Below, one piece after another: positions 33,802 through 44,519 of a stretch of 64,000 bases of DNA (positions are counted from its first letter, which is position 1; each line of letters starts with the position of its first letter). Location: the NCBI GenBank assembly GCA_030374765.1, contig JARGXX010000100.1, positions 558,001-622,000 on the forward strand. The letters are read 5' to 3'. The notes beneath the pieces were generated by a model. That model did no database searches. It was given only the letters and a program-made list of their open reading frames with translations, and was not told the DNA's origin. Source of the stretch: Agarophyton chilense. Taxonomy: Eukaryota > Rhodophyta > Florideophyceae > Gracilariales > Gracilariaceae. Made by a program: the position numbers and the translations under genes.

Positions 33802-34364
33802 TGTAGTATAATGAATCCGAGCGGGTTGTCAGGTAAGAAGGGCGTGGTCAGGACTGAGTGCAAGTGGCCTGGTCACACACGTGTGCGAAGATGGCACACC
33901 GGACGGACATGTACAGTAGGTTAACACGTACCATAGTTGTAGGTAGTTGGCGTCCCCTACCCCGTGATATTTCCGCCACATGGGTGCAGGCGCCACCACG
34001 GACTGTAATGCGGGTTGCAGCTCGGAGGTGCACACTACTTATGCACCTCCGCTCCCCGCCCCCCTCCAAACAGTAAAGGATAAGCACCACCGTCCTAGTC
34101 TAAGTATCGTTTCTAAAGCAGACCTGAAGCGTTACTCCGCACGGGATATCTACAGGTTTACAAGCCGTTCGGACTCTTCGCGCGTACCTCAATCGCGCCT
34201 GACGTTCCCAACCGCCTAGTCTCCCTACGACCGCCCGGTGCTGGCGCTCGTCTCCACGCGTCACCGTTCCCCGACCGGCCTCGTGTGACACGCACGCCCC
34301 GCTTACGGACTCCGCACGGATCGCGCCTCTAGGAAACTTACACGCCTTTCGGCGCTATCTCACA
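33802..34364 (+). repeat. 3' LTR of the chromovirus fossil
   Basis: 563 bp, matching the 5' LTR at about 97% and ending TCTCACA. It follows a G-rich polypurine tract directly and is followed by GAGTG, the target duplication. Confidence 0.95.
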
Positions 34365-34369
34365 GAGTG

Positions 34370-36324
34370 TAGTATATTGAAAACCTCAAAGGTCAGACCG
34401 TCTGCCACTTTACGACAGGTTTGCATAAACAGAACAATAAAGGAATGATGACAGCAGTGGTACTGGATAACCGATATTGATGATATTGAGACCACAGAAT
34501 TGAATCGCACTAGAGCACGCCAGGGCACAGCCCTCGAGCTCATGCTGAGCACCTAACAGGCACAACCCAGTTTGCTGCTGGAAATAGAATACAGTTTCAG
34601 GCACTTCTTAGCATGTAGTAAAGTAGATTTATAAGGGCACTGAGGCACAACAAACTTTGTACTCTTGTTGAGCAACAAACAGGCACAGAGTGGTTTGCTG
34701 CTCTCAAAAAATTACAATGTAACGCACAGCCCAAAGTTTTATTCATGTACTAAAACCCTGGGTACAGCCCAAAGTTTTATTTATATACATACATCGCAAT
34801 CAGTGGGCACAGTGTGGGCGCCATCACGGGACTGTGACGCAGGGGGCTAAAATTAAAGCAAATAGATGAATGAAAAGTGCTTCTCGTAGACTCAAAAGCC
34901 CCAAAAGATGTAAAACGGCCAAGAAAGAACAAAGGCCAAAGCAGAAAACAGAAGAGAGTGTGGACCGAAAGGAATCAACCCAACACTAATGAAAAATGAA
35001 AACAAAGAGAGAGCACAGGCTCAATCTCTTGTAGAACTTCGACGACTTCTTAAAACTTCTTCAAACGACGCGCAACCCAAGACTTATGTCAAGTGCTACT
35101 AAGTTTCAGACACTCGGCTTCCGGTAAGACACTCCGGATGTGAGACGATTTCTGCAGCCTACGTACTTCTGCGCCAACCAGAAGCACGCGTATACAATCC
35201 CTACAAGACTTCCCGACGAGAGCTAATGACAGCAAGATATGCCTTCACTCATACACCCAATCTGGCCTTTTGCGGGAATGGTTACACGGCACGTCGCCTG
35301 CGGACAGAATCCCGTCCAGCACAACCGTCCGGAAACCGCCAGGTTTTTCGACCGTCACTGTTATCCGAGCAAAAGCTCCAGTGGGGGCTCACAGCTGACA
35401 GAAGCGCCGTTGGTACACGCTGCCCGTCTCCCGTCCACGCATAATGGCGCTTCAACCGGTCTTAACGACGGTAGTGCCCCACCCCAATACGCGCTAGCGT
35501 TGCGCGCTTTGATGATTGACGATTACGGTTGATTAGGTTGAAAGAATGATTGAAAGATGTGGGGGTGGGGCTTTGAAGTGTGTGTCGATGGCTTGAGGTG
35601 AGTCGAGACTGAAGTCGGCGACTCTGGACCTCCTTTTATAGAGTTTAGAAGCATGCAGAACTACTCAGAAACTAATTTCTACCCTATGTGCTCCTAGGTT
35701 ACTCCATTGGCTTCTAGAAGCCGTTGGAGCAGCACACTAACCAATCACGCTGCGCCAAATATGCACAGCGTGGCGAAAATGAGACCGTGACGTCAGCTAC
35801 CGTAATGACGCTGATGTTCTAGCCGCGTCTGGCACACTCTACACGTGTGTGCCAGCAGTGCAGAACTTTCTACACATTCCGCGACCCACACACAGCTTAC
35901 TGTATTGCTTCGCACAAGAGCACCAGGACTTGGCCCTTTATCTCTTGCGAACAGAACGAGCCAAGTTTGCTGGGTAACTCAACGACATTTTTGCTATGCC
36001 AATAATTCAACACAAGGGACAACATCGGTACAAAAACGAGATATGCTTGTTTGTGTAGAGGTATAGGTTCTGTATTGAAAATCAAAGAAATGTGAAGAAT
36101 TGTTTTCGAGTCTGAACCCACGGTTGTACCCATTCGAAATTCAGTGTTTTTTGTTTTTGTGAAAGCTCTAAATTCAAAGATTATGAATACCCAGAACGTG
36201 AAAGAGTGAACGTTTATAAAAAAAACAAAAAAAACATGGAACAATTGACACACGCTGCTGAAATTTCAAATTGCCACTTGAGAGCGATCAGAAGGCGGCG
36301 TTTTGAGTGTGCGCGGGCGCACAT
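34370..36324. other. no gene recognised; degenerate repeats at 34.56-34.79 kb
   Basis: CAGCCCAAAGTTTTATT occurs twice, near 34,727 and 34,764, and AGGCACA-(A/G)-(3-6 nt)-GTTTGCTGCT occurs near 34,558 and 34,681. These may be parts of an old repeat. The remaining frames have no family features. The last 300 bp are the 3' flank of the ABC gene. Confidence 0.4.
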
Positions 36325-39300
36325 CTATCTAGTCATGAAGCGCAACTTGGCAAACGCAAAGCCCGTCACCAAGCGACATATCGCAATGGCCACCACAATG
36401 GCCACGAGCGACAGCCACTTATTCACCTCGTCCGCGCCGTACAACTCGATCAACGTCTCTCCCGTCGGCACCGGGCAGAATGTACAAGCCTCAACCACAC
36501 CGTTCACCACCTTGTTCTCGTACTCTCCGCCCGCAATCGTCGCACAGTCACTCACTCCGTCCGGCAAACCAAATAGCCCCAACTCCTGCGCTTCACATAT
36601 GAATCTTTTGCCTTCCATTTCGTTGCGTACTAGTCCGGATAGATAGTAACTGAACGGATTCACCCACGTACTCCATCTCCACCAAGACGGCATCTCATCC
36701 TTCCGGATGAAGAACCCACTCAACACATTTAGCAGAGATATAAACGAGTTTGCAACAGTCTCTGCAAACGCCGCTGTGGGAGTTATGCTTGACAACATCA
36801 CTCCAAGCATCACTGCAAACAAATACAACAGCTGAGACGCCAAGAAAAAGTATCCAAACCGAGCTGGTGTCAAACCCACCAGAAAGTAGAACACCAATAC
36901 AAACACTGTGGTAGTCACAACCGTGAACGGAATTTCCACAAGTCCCACAGCAATATGATGCGCATTCGGCTCATAAGTTCCCGATGCAATCTCTCTGTAG
37001 AAAACCGCCCGTCCACTCGTTGTTGGAGGAATCACATTCTGCGCCGACAGGGTACTCGGAATGACCGTCAGAAACAGAGTCGCAAACGCCAACATCGCAC
37101 CCGTCTGCGTGTTTGACAACTCGCGAACGAATAGCAAACCAATCATCAGCGCAATCATCAACACAAGAAGCACCCGAGTCGAATTGTATTCCGGCAGTCG
37201 CCAGTAACGCCAGAACTGTCGTCGAATCACTTCAACAATCTGCGTTCCAAGATTCTGAGAGTCAAACTTTTCCGCATGCACTTCCTCGTCATCATGAGGC
37301 GTGGAGAGCTCCTGCGTTTGCTTATCTTGCTCTGTCTTCTCTCTACTTCTCTGCCATTCGTCCACCCAGTCTGTCTCCGCATCTGCAATCACGTCCAACA
37401 TCCAAGAAGCTGCATTAGCATCCTCTTCCATAGTCTGCGCCCCTCGTGCTTCAAAATATGACCTCAGAGTTGCCCCATGCTCCCCGATGTCCCCAAAGTA
37501 CACAGCTTTCCCTCCCCTCTTCAGCAGAAGCAACATGTCAAACATATCAAAAACCTCCGCACTTGGTTGATGAACTGTGCACACCACGCAAGTACCAGTC
37601 TCAGCGATCCTACGGAGAGCCCTTGCAACCGTCATAGCGCTGGAGCTTGAGATCCCACTCGTGGGCTCATCGAGAAACAACACCTTGGGATCGGCAACCA
37701 CCTCTACACCCATTGTCACCAGTTTCTTCTCACCTGCACCCAACGCCTTGATCAGAATATGCTGGTACTGCTCCAAGCGGAGCATTGCAATTGTTTCGTC
37801 AACCCTTCCAATCTTTTCTTTGAGCGACATAGATTTGGGAAGGCGTAACTTTGCGCTGAAAAGGAAAGCTTCTCGTACGGTTGCTTCTTCCACATGAAGG
37901 TCGCTTTGTTCACAGTATCCCGACAAAAGAGAGAGAGATTTCTTATCCAACATTCTGCCATTCAAGCGTATTTCTCCACTGACAGCAGTCCCTTTACCCA
38001 AGGTTTTCCGCATAGCGCACACATCCAAAAGAGTAGTTTTCCCAGCTCCAGACTCACCCATCAGCAAGACTACTCTTCCACCGACTGCGTTTCCAGTGAC
38101 CCCATGCAACAGCACCTTGGATCCATCGTCAACAGAGTAGCGCATGTCTGTAAACGTGAAGCGGTTCTTACCACGGACTTTGGACGGCATACCATTCACG
38201 TCGACGACGACGGGATTCTTGTCTTCGGACAAACCAAGAGATTCTCCCGTTGTGCTGCTGCTTGTTGAAGAACTTCTCGCATGACCCTTTGGCTTTGCCC
38301 TGGCTGTGAAAAACGCTGACAACAAGAAGAAAATAACCTGAAACCCAAGCAGGACTAGAAAGAAGTATAGCCGGTAAATTTTCCCGTTGGTGATGCCAAA
38401 CTGTTGCTCCAAGTATTTCTCACCAGTGCTAACAGGGCAAACGCGGAAACCCAAGGGGATGTTGTCGTTTGCAGGTATTCTTTCCGCAGCCGTGCACTCG
38501 AATCGAAGACCATCGTACTCATTGATGAGGAGTGCCTCAAAAGCATAGTGCAGTGGATCAATCCAGTAGATCCACACCAGCCAACCCTGGATCTCCTCTG
38601 GTGGCTTCATGAAACCATTGAGAAGTACGAGAACGATCGTTATGACGCCGGCAATGCCACTGGCCGAATTCGCGTCCCCGAAAATGGCCGCAAAAAACCT
38701 GGTTAGTGAGATCATCGTGAGCGACACAAGAACTATCACAAGTACGCAGTAAAGTAGCCTCTGAGCGCTGCTCCCCAGATTCATGCCTGCCATGAGGTAT
38801 AGTGGAACGATGAGTGCGACCGTTTTGAGTAACTCTTGACAAAAGTCGAACATGATTTGCGTGAGCAGATAGGTCCATGCATCAAAGAATGCACCTGTCT
38901 TCTGTTTCGCAAAGACTTGTTTCTCGTCAAACCTGTCATGTATCTTGGCAAGCGAGCTGAGACCTATGAGAAGCAGCATCAAGAAAAGTATACCGCTTCT
39001 GCTAGTGGCCCCACCAGCCGTATCTGGGAGCTGCCAGAAAATGGAACCAAGGATTAAGCCAAGAATGAGATTCTGGATGACCTCAGCAAAGAAATTCTTT
39101 CGTGTTGACATAATGAGTCGATATTGACGTCTGGCAAGAGCCTCTATTTGATAACGCGGACTCTGTAAGACGTTCTTGGCGCCAATCTTGGCAATATGTT
39201 TCTTAGGAAGCTGGGATGGATCGTGAGGCTGAGACCTCACAGATTGAATTATTTGCTGCATCTGAGAACATTGGTCACTACTTTGGAACTTGGCAGTAAG

Positions 39301-40455
39301 TTGTTCGGTCGATGTGATATCGGGCGTGATGCCGTTCGACGGACGAATGTACTCTGCCTGAATGACTGGATCTGCAACGGTAGAAAGAAAATCTGGAAGT
39401 GAACGAGTGGAGGGGCGATAGAATCCCAAGCTGTTGAAATAGGCTTCCGCATCTGAGGTGGGTCCGAAGTAGATGAGTTGGCCCTTGTCCAGCAAACACA
39501 ACGTATCAAAGAATCGATACACTTCTGCGCCTGGTGCCTGCATTGATAGTATGGCAGAACCTTTGGTAAGATCGACAAACTTACGAAGGGATCGCGTGAT
39601 GCTTGCCGTTGTTCCGCTATCAAGCCCCTTTGACCAATTATCCATGACCAAAGTACCGGCGATAAAGCCAATCTGCATCTCAGCTATAGTAACACGTTTG
39701 CGCTCTCCTCCACTGACTCCACGTAGAATATCGGAACCGACAATGGTATCAAGAGTACGTTCGATGCCCAGAATACGAGCACTAATAATAAGCTCGTTTC
39801 TACGAATGACATCGACGTGTGGAACCCATGCAGGCCATATACATTCGGAGGCAAACTCAAGAGTGTGGCGAACAGTGAGGTGTGGAATATGAACATCATG
39901 CTGACCAACATACTTGGTGAAGTGGCCTGGCTTCACTTGACCGGGATCAAAGGCACTGTGATAGGTAATTTGGCCACTTGTTTGCATGATGTTGGGCATC
40001 TCACGGCCTGCAATTCGAGAAAGAAGAAGACTAGTGCCAGACCCAGACGAACCCAAGACGAGACAAAGCTGAGCGGGTAACAGGTACCCTGAAACATGCT
40101 CCAAAACATTGGCGGAAGCAGGAGAGTGTTGTTGTTCGGACTCATCGTTGGTCATGATACGTGCACATCCATTCATGATTGCCGACGCCAAGCCCGTGAA
40201 GCAAGACGCAACAGTTTGAACCGAGCGACTCGAGGTGACAGGCACGGTACAGGTGAGACCGTGCCACACAGTTGAGATTGGTGCGATTGGAATATCGGCC
40301 TCGGTAAGCATTTGACGAAGCTGGTTTATGTAGCTAGAGAGATGGAAATCAGACGCTGATACATCGATGTGAGGAAAGTCTGGATACAATGCTTCGATTC
40401 GACGCTTGTTTTGCCACACTTTGGCGGACAATGCCGGATGGAAATGCGGCAGCAT
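36325..40455 (-). CDS. full-size ABCG (PDR-type) transporter
   Basis: This 1376-residue single-exon protein is an ATP-driven exporter of the pleiotropic drug resistance type, in the order nucleotide domain, membrane domain, nucleotide domain, membrane domain. The first nucleotide domain has a Walker A region LGSSGSGTSLLL (residues 134-145) with Thr141 where ATPases have lysine, an intact signature VSGGERKRV (247-255), and a Walker B of LVMDN with Asn273 in place of the catalytic Glu. The second domain has a full Walker A GESGAGKTT, a weak signature (LGAGEKKLV), an intact LFLDEPTSG and a switch VHQPSAE. One intact ATP site is therefore expected, as in fungal PDR pumps. The membrane domains show the ABC2-type spans and the PDR loop ends (YWIDPLHYAFEAL and TWVNPFSYYLSGLV). 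Substrates cannot be predicted. The start is an ATG with A at -3, preceded directly by a 13-bp tandem repeat. Confidence 0.95.
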   Translation of the reverse strand: MLPHFHPALSAKVWQNKRRIEALYPDFPHIDVSASDFHLSSYINQLRQMLTEADIPIAPISTVWHGLTCTVPVTSSRSVQTVASCFTGLASAIMNGCARIMTNDESEQQHSPASANVLEHVSGYLLPAQLCLVLGSSGSGTSLLLSRIAGREMPNIMQTSGQITYHSAFDPGQVKPGHFTKYVGQHDVHIPHLTVRHTLEFASECIWPAWVPHVDVIRRNELIISARILGIERTLDTIVGSDILRGVSGGERKRVTIAEMQIGFIAGTLVMDNWSKGLDSGTTASITRSLRKFVDLTKGSAILSMQAPGAEVYRFFDTLCLLDKGQLIYFGPTSDAEAYFNSLGFYRPSTRSLPDFLSTVADPVIQAEYIRPSNGITPDITSTEQLTAKFQSSDQCSQMQQIIQSVRSQPHDPSQLPKKHIAKIGAKNVLQSPRYQIEALARRQYRLIMSTRKNFFAEVIQNLILGLILGSIFWQLPDTAGGATSRSGILFLMLLLIGLSSLAKIHDRFDEKQVFAKQKTGAFFDAWTYLLTQIMFDFCQELLKTVALIVPLYLMAGMNLGSSAQRLLYCVLVIVLVSLTMISLTRFFAAIFGDANSASGIAGVITIVLVLLNGFMKPPEEIQGWLVWIYWIDPLHYAFEALLINEYDGLRFECTAAERIPANDNIPLGFRVCPVSTGEKYLEQQFGITNGKIYRLYFFLVLLGFQVIFFLLSAFFTARAKPKGHARSSSTSSSTTGESLGLSEDKNPVVVDVNGMPSKVRGKNRFTFTDMRYSVDDGSKVLLHGVTGNAVGGRVVLLMGESGAGKTTLLDVCAMRKTLGKGTAVSGEIRLNGRMLDKKSLSLLSGYCEQSDLHVEEATVREAFLFSAKLRLPKSMSLKEKIGRVDETIAMLRLEQYQHILIKALGAGEKKLVTMGVEVVADPKVLFLDEPTSGISSSSAMTVARALRRIAETGTCVVCTVHQPSAEVFDMFDMLLLLKRGGKAVYFGDIGEHGATLRSYFEARGAQTMEEDANAASWMLDVIADAETDWVDEWQRSREKTEQDKQTQELSTPHDDEEVHAEKFDSQNLGTQIVEVIRRQFWRYWRLPEYNSTRVLLVLMIALMIGLLFVRELSNTQTGAMLAFATLFLTVIPSTLSAQNVIPPTTSGRAVFYREIASGTYEPNAHHIAVGLVEIPFTVVTTTVFVLVFYFLVGLTPARFGYFFLASQLLYLFAVMLGVMLSSITPTAAFAETVANSFISLLNVLSGFFIRKDEMPSWWRWSTWVNPFSYYLSGLVRNEMEGKRFICEAQELGLFGLPDGVSDCATIAGGEYENKVVNGVVEACTFCPVPTGETLIELYGADEVNKWLSLVAIVVAIAICRLVTGFAFAKLRFMTR

Positions 40456-40507
40456 AGTGAAACTAGGTAGTGAAACTAGGTAGTGAAACTAGGTAGTGAA
40501 ACTATGG
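40456..40507 (-). repeat. 13-bp tandem repeat touching the ABC start codon
   Basis: Four copies of AGTGAAACTAGGT (plus strand; the last has one extra base) lie directly before the ATG of the ABC gene, in its 5' UTR. As 13 is not a multiple of three, copy changes alter the leader rather than a protein. Confidence 0.85.
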
Positions 40508-40705
40508 TAGTTGTAATAGTGGTGCGAAATCACAAAGAGCGACCAAGTGTTTTACGCGGGCAGGGGGGAAGCACGATCTCCGACAGCACTTGGTGTTGTC
40601 ACACGTGTCGTATGTTGTCGATTTTAGGTTCCACACACACGCACACAATGAATGTGTGTCAGCATGAATTACAGTGGATGCTACCAACCACCATCACGTG
40701 TGTCG

Positions 40706-41121
40706 TTAAAACGTTGGGAGGTACTTGGCATCCCTAACCTCGTAAGCATTCCCCATAGTGCTGCTATGCCAATACGGATGAAACTTGACAGTATTCCCCC
40801 AGCGCACCCAATTTTGGCCCTTGAGCCCCCAGTTAATCCACCCTCCATCGCCAGTATTCGTGACCTGCATCTTAATATGCGGCCTAGCGACGTAAACGTT
40901 GTATGAAACCATTTTGCCACCCGACTGCAGCCTCAGATCGAACATGCTCTCATGGCCTTGGGACAGTACCCGAGACAGTTCACATGGTTGATCACATTGT
41001 GCACAAACGCACTCCTGTCGCCGTTGCTAGAGCCTGTCAATCCCGCAACACTCACCCCGAGCTGTGCTAGCGCTGCGGCAGCAGTCGCGGCAGAAGCTCC
41101 GGCGGCGACAGCTTGAGCCAT
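40706..41121 (-). pseudogene. small unrecognised gene in two overlapping frames
   Basis: A 62-codon frame starts at an ATG (41,121) with an alanine-rich stretch (AQAVAAGASAATAAAALAQL) and ends at 40,933. An overlapping frame (40,706-40,945) reads YNVYVARPHIKMQ, NTGDGGWINWGLKGQNW and VKFHPYWHSST, which has the look of a beta-rich globular protein with many tryptophans and glycines. The two may be the halves of one gene, either interrupted or misread, or a short gene with an unrecognised intron. I do not recognise the family and infer no function. It lies upstream of the ABC gene on the same strand, about 250 bp from its start codon. Confidence 0.4.
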
Positions 41122-41506
41122 TGTTTCCTTATGATAATTGATTTAGAGATTCTTGCTGACTAGCTTATAAGTTCGTTGTGGGTTGTGAATCGAGCAAAGT
41201 TTGCGTCCTAAAATGCACGTGTACATTTTCGGGTTCCAAAACAATCATGTGTTTGGTCTCGGGGCATGTTTCATATAGTTACCGAGCACCGCATTTAGAA
41301 GCCCACTATTGGCCTACCTCGACAGAGAACGTTTCTTTGAAAGAACGTTATACACTACGTAGGAATGAGACTAGTGTACCCATTAAAAAGAACAACATGC
41401 CCAACGTCAGGGGGGGGTCTTGCCAACTCCACCACCAACTGTACCACCCGAGGAGCGTTGCTTCAGAACACTCACATTTGGTGTGAGCCAACTGTAAAGG
41501 GTTATA

Positions 41507-41557
41507 GAAACCTGACGTGTGCACGTCGTTATTAACGACGTGCACACGTCAGGTTTC
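41507..41557. repeat. perfect 51-bp palindrome
   Basis: A 25-base arm (41,507-41,531) and its exact reverse complement (41,533-41,557) flank a single T. The arm contains TGACGT and ACGTCG. In DNA it could extrude as a cruciform; in RNA it would be a hairpin with almost no loop. Beyond the arms the flanks are not inverted copies of each other. Confidence 0.95.
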
Positions 41558-42929
41558 TTGCCTGGCACGAGCGCGATTGAGCCTGAGCGCATTTCTGTGT
41601 TCCCTAGTAGGCGTTCCCAGGTCGAAGCCGAGCCAAACCAAACGTCTTCGAGGGCTCAAATCATATCGAGTACCAGGCATTGCCTTACTAGCAGGGAAGA
41701 CATCAGATTTCTGTCCTTCCGAAAACCCCTCCTACTCACGCCTTGAACGGGGCATTTTTGCAGCTCAAACGCCCACCTTCACGGCGTGTGGTCCACAGCA
41801 CTTGCTCGCAGTTGCGCTAACCCTAGCTTTGGAAACATGTAAGGGAACGCCAACGTGACCGAGCAACACGCGACCCGAACGTGGCAATTGAGCTGCGCAT
41901 GGAAACGTTCACATTTCGCGAGGCGGCAAATGCGCTCTGCCCAAAGCGGCAGCGCTCGTGAAAGAAGATGTGGCGTATCTGTACTAGCTCGAAAAGTGGC
42001 GGTGAAATGGGAGCGATAAAACCTTTTGATTCCCCAAATTGTGAGAGAATCTGCTTATTATGATGAAAAAGGACCATCCTTGAACACAAAACTCACACAG
42101 GAAAGAAAGTCAAGCCTTCTGCTTTCCTCTTACCTACCTAGCTAACGGCTTAACACACATTTGTGTCCATCCTTACTACGGAGAAAATATGTACGAATTC
42201 ACGTCCCCATCAATTTGTCTGCACAGAATGCAGGACAGCAAAAATTGAAGATCGACACTTCAGACGTTTATCCCGTATGACGGATTTCTGGTTCCAAAGG
42301 CAGCCAGCTACTCTTATTCATGAACAGGAATGACACTGTCAGTACATTCCACTTTCGGTAAGGCACAATATACTTCCTCCAACCAAGACGTGTACCGATT
42401 TCACCGTCTGTATCACTGATACTAAAGCTCATCAAACTCTAAAAACTGACCGCTTAGCGGTACATCCCATGCGTTTCCAAATCTCTCTACCATGATCAAG
42501 CTTAAATGCCATCGTTCCTTTGGTGAAATTGAAATCCCATCCCTTCGCCTATTGCTCATGTTCTGCTGACGTAAGAGACACTACACTGCATGAGCAATGG
42601 AGTACAGACAGAATTTTTAGCTTCGGCGCGCTTTCTGCGCATGTTACCAAAACTGTGTACTTTCCGGCACCTCAATCAACGTTTCAAAGCAGATGGAGTT
42701 GGGCGATTTAGGATTATATTCATAGGTTTTGTGGTTCAAAAGGAGATGAAAAGATACCCTTTCTGTTCCATATCCTCATTTTGAGTTCGGGAGAGCTCAA
42801 TTTAAAAAAGAGAGTTCATAGAAAGTTGGAAGAAACCTTACTCGTCTCCGAATTTCACACAGAAAAATTGGTGAGGAAAATTCCTCACGGTGGTGTCATG
42901 GGGTAAAAAATTCGTGTTTGGCCGAAAGC
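41558..42929. other. no gene recognised
   Basis: Short frames only (for example 41,823-42,089 minus and 42,520-42,711 plus), without motifs. No repeat was detected. Confidence 0.35.
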
Positions 42930-44374
42930 CTCACTTGCACATCTTTGAATCTCCAAATATTTGGGCACCTTAAATATTTTTAAATCGTCTCATATTTCGG
43001 CTGCGTCATGCTTCCTCTCGAGAGGGATGGAACTTTTGTGAATATTTTTCGACACGGGTCGGAATGTGCCTGAATCTGACGTGGTGGGTTTACAGCGGCA
43101 CAGTTGGAACTAGAACTTGCTCGAAAGGTCAGGGGAATGATGGAGCAGAGCAACACAGATATGTGACATGCATCGTCTTTCTTTGGTTTCTGGCATTGAG
43201 TTCGAAGAGAGGTCGCAGAGAATTGTGGATGTGCGTGCTATTTATTACGCAAGAGGAAAGGTACTCGTGCGTGGTTTGGATTGAGTTGCATGAGAATCTG
43301 TTTTCGAGTTCCAACCCGCTCCACCATTCTTAGTTTGCATATGATATGTCTCCAGTTATCTTTAGTTTTCAATTGTGTGTAGTTTCATCTTTACTGCCCA
43401 TTTTCACCGGTAAATCTTTGGATCTCCAAAAATATAAACAACTTAAATCTTCAATCGTCTCAGATTTCGCCTACGTCATGCTTCCTCTCAATAGGGAATT
43501 GTCTTCCAGATTTCTGAGTTGCAAGGCAATGTATTCTTTGTTGTAGAGAACCCTTGTATCCTTATATGATATCACTTGCCTATGCTTTTCATTCAAGGCA
43601 TGCTACTAGACCAGCACGTGTCGTAATTCTTCAGTACCCGGCGACACAACTGTTTCATGAAGTTGTTTCTCTTTCGTCTAACATACACGATGTGATGCTA
43701 TGGAATATATCTCATCGTCCATGATCGTGTATGGCCGTCGGTGATTTGTTTCAGGACGCCTTTCTCAGCGCTCTATCCAGATTCATAATTGAAAACATGA
43801 CCTACGGTCAAGAACTTTGAATTGCTAACTCCAACAGCTGACCTGACGTAGGCAAAACTCTTAAACTACAAAAGAGTTGCAAACAGAAGTATTTTCTTTT
43901 CACATCGCTTTTCCTTTCATGTACTTGAGATCATGAATCCGGGATATGAAATGGTTTTTGTTTATATGCTGCTTCTCTATGGAAACAACCATGAAGCGTT
44001 CTGCAGCAGCTGAGAGAGCACTCAGCTTTCTTCCTTTTCTAGTATTTTAGACATCGCATGGCTGCGCTTCCTTGAATTCTTGATGACCTGTCAGAAGGGA
44101 ATTACGGCCTTCGAATAAAAGAAGTATATGTGGTCCATCGGACCAGATTTGTTTTCATCTGAAGCGAAAATGGTGTCGAGAGGTTCATGCTTTGATCCTG
44201 CACTTCCCACCCTCGACGAGAATGTGTTCTGTTTTCTATCAAGAAATATCGTCTTCTCACGCAAGGAGCTGAAAAAGACAATCCTAGCGGTCCATTCATG
44301 TATGACATGTCTCTATGTAATGAGGAAGTGTATCTTTGTTTTTTCCCCAAGAACATAGAATGACGATGGCCATC
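42930..44374 (+). repeat. 1.44-kb direct duplication, copy 1
   Basis: From CTCACTTGCACATC near 42,931 to TGACGATGGCCATC at 44,374 this stretch matches 62,562-64,000 in the same direction at roughly 95% or better, with a few small indels. Within each copy, a block around TCTCATATTTCGGCTGCGTC (42,988) recurs as a diverged block about 470 bp later (TCTCAGATTTCGCCTACGTC). Chance frames inside are similar in both copies but show no family features. Copy 1 runs to 146 bp before the ATG of the cysteine-rich gene and may include most of its upstream region. Confidence 0.93.
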
Positions 44375-44390
44375 AGAACGAAAATGGCAG

Positions 44391-44397
44391 TATTAAA
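44391..44397 (+). promoter_or_regulatory. TATA-like box of the cysteine-rich gene
   Basis: TATTAAA lies 129 bp before the ATG, at about the same distance as the better boxes of the protease and VWA genes. A short hairpin (CTCGGTCAACCGAG) lies just after it. Confidence 0.35.
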
Positions 44398-44519
44398 GCT
44401 GGACGCCCTCGGTCAACCGAGAACAACTTCTTTCAACTCATCCGAATTCAGTTCTCCACTCCCGACTCAGTCTCTCGAAAGGAAAGAATTCTATTGAAAA
44501 AGACGCCCTCTTTATCAAA

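Larger units (their letters stand above)
22780..34364 (+). mobile_element. Ty3/gypsy chromovirus fossil, near complete, 11.6 kb
   Basis: The element is bounded by two 563-bp LTRs that begin TG and end CA and is flanked on both sides by GAGTG, a 5-bp target duplication. The internal order is gag, protease, reverse transcriptase, RNase H, integrase, chromodomain, then about 3.9 kb of extra DNA with an antisense ORF. A primer-binding-site-like TGGTCTCCCGAC starts one base after the 5' LTR, and a G-rich polypurine tract abuts the 3' LTR. The LTRs differ at about 16 of 563 positions, mostly transitions, so the insertion is fairly recent but not new. Pol has about three breaks; gag and the antisense ORF look whole. 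The C-terminal chromodomain places it among chromoviruses. It is GC-rich and differs clearly from the AT-rich host flanks. Confidence 0.95.

Noticed and set aside
43064-43333. 89-codon frame within the duplicated block as a gene
   Set aside because: It is kept in both copies only as far as the DNA is; the frame changes between copies and no domain is visible.
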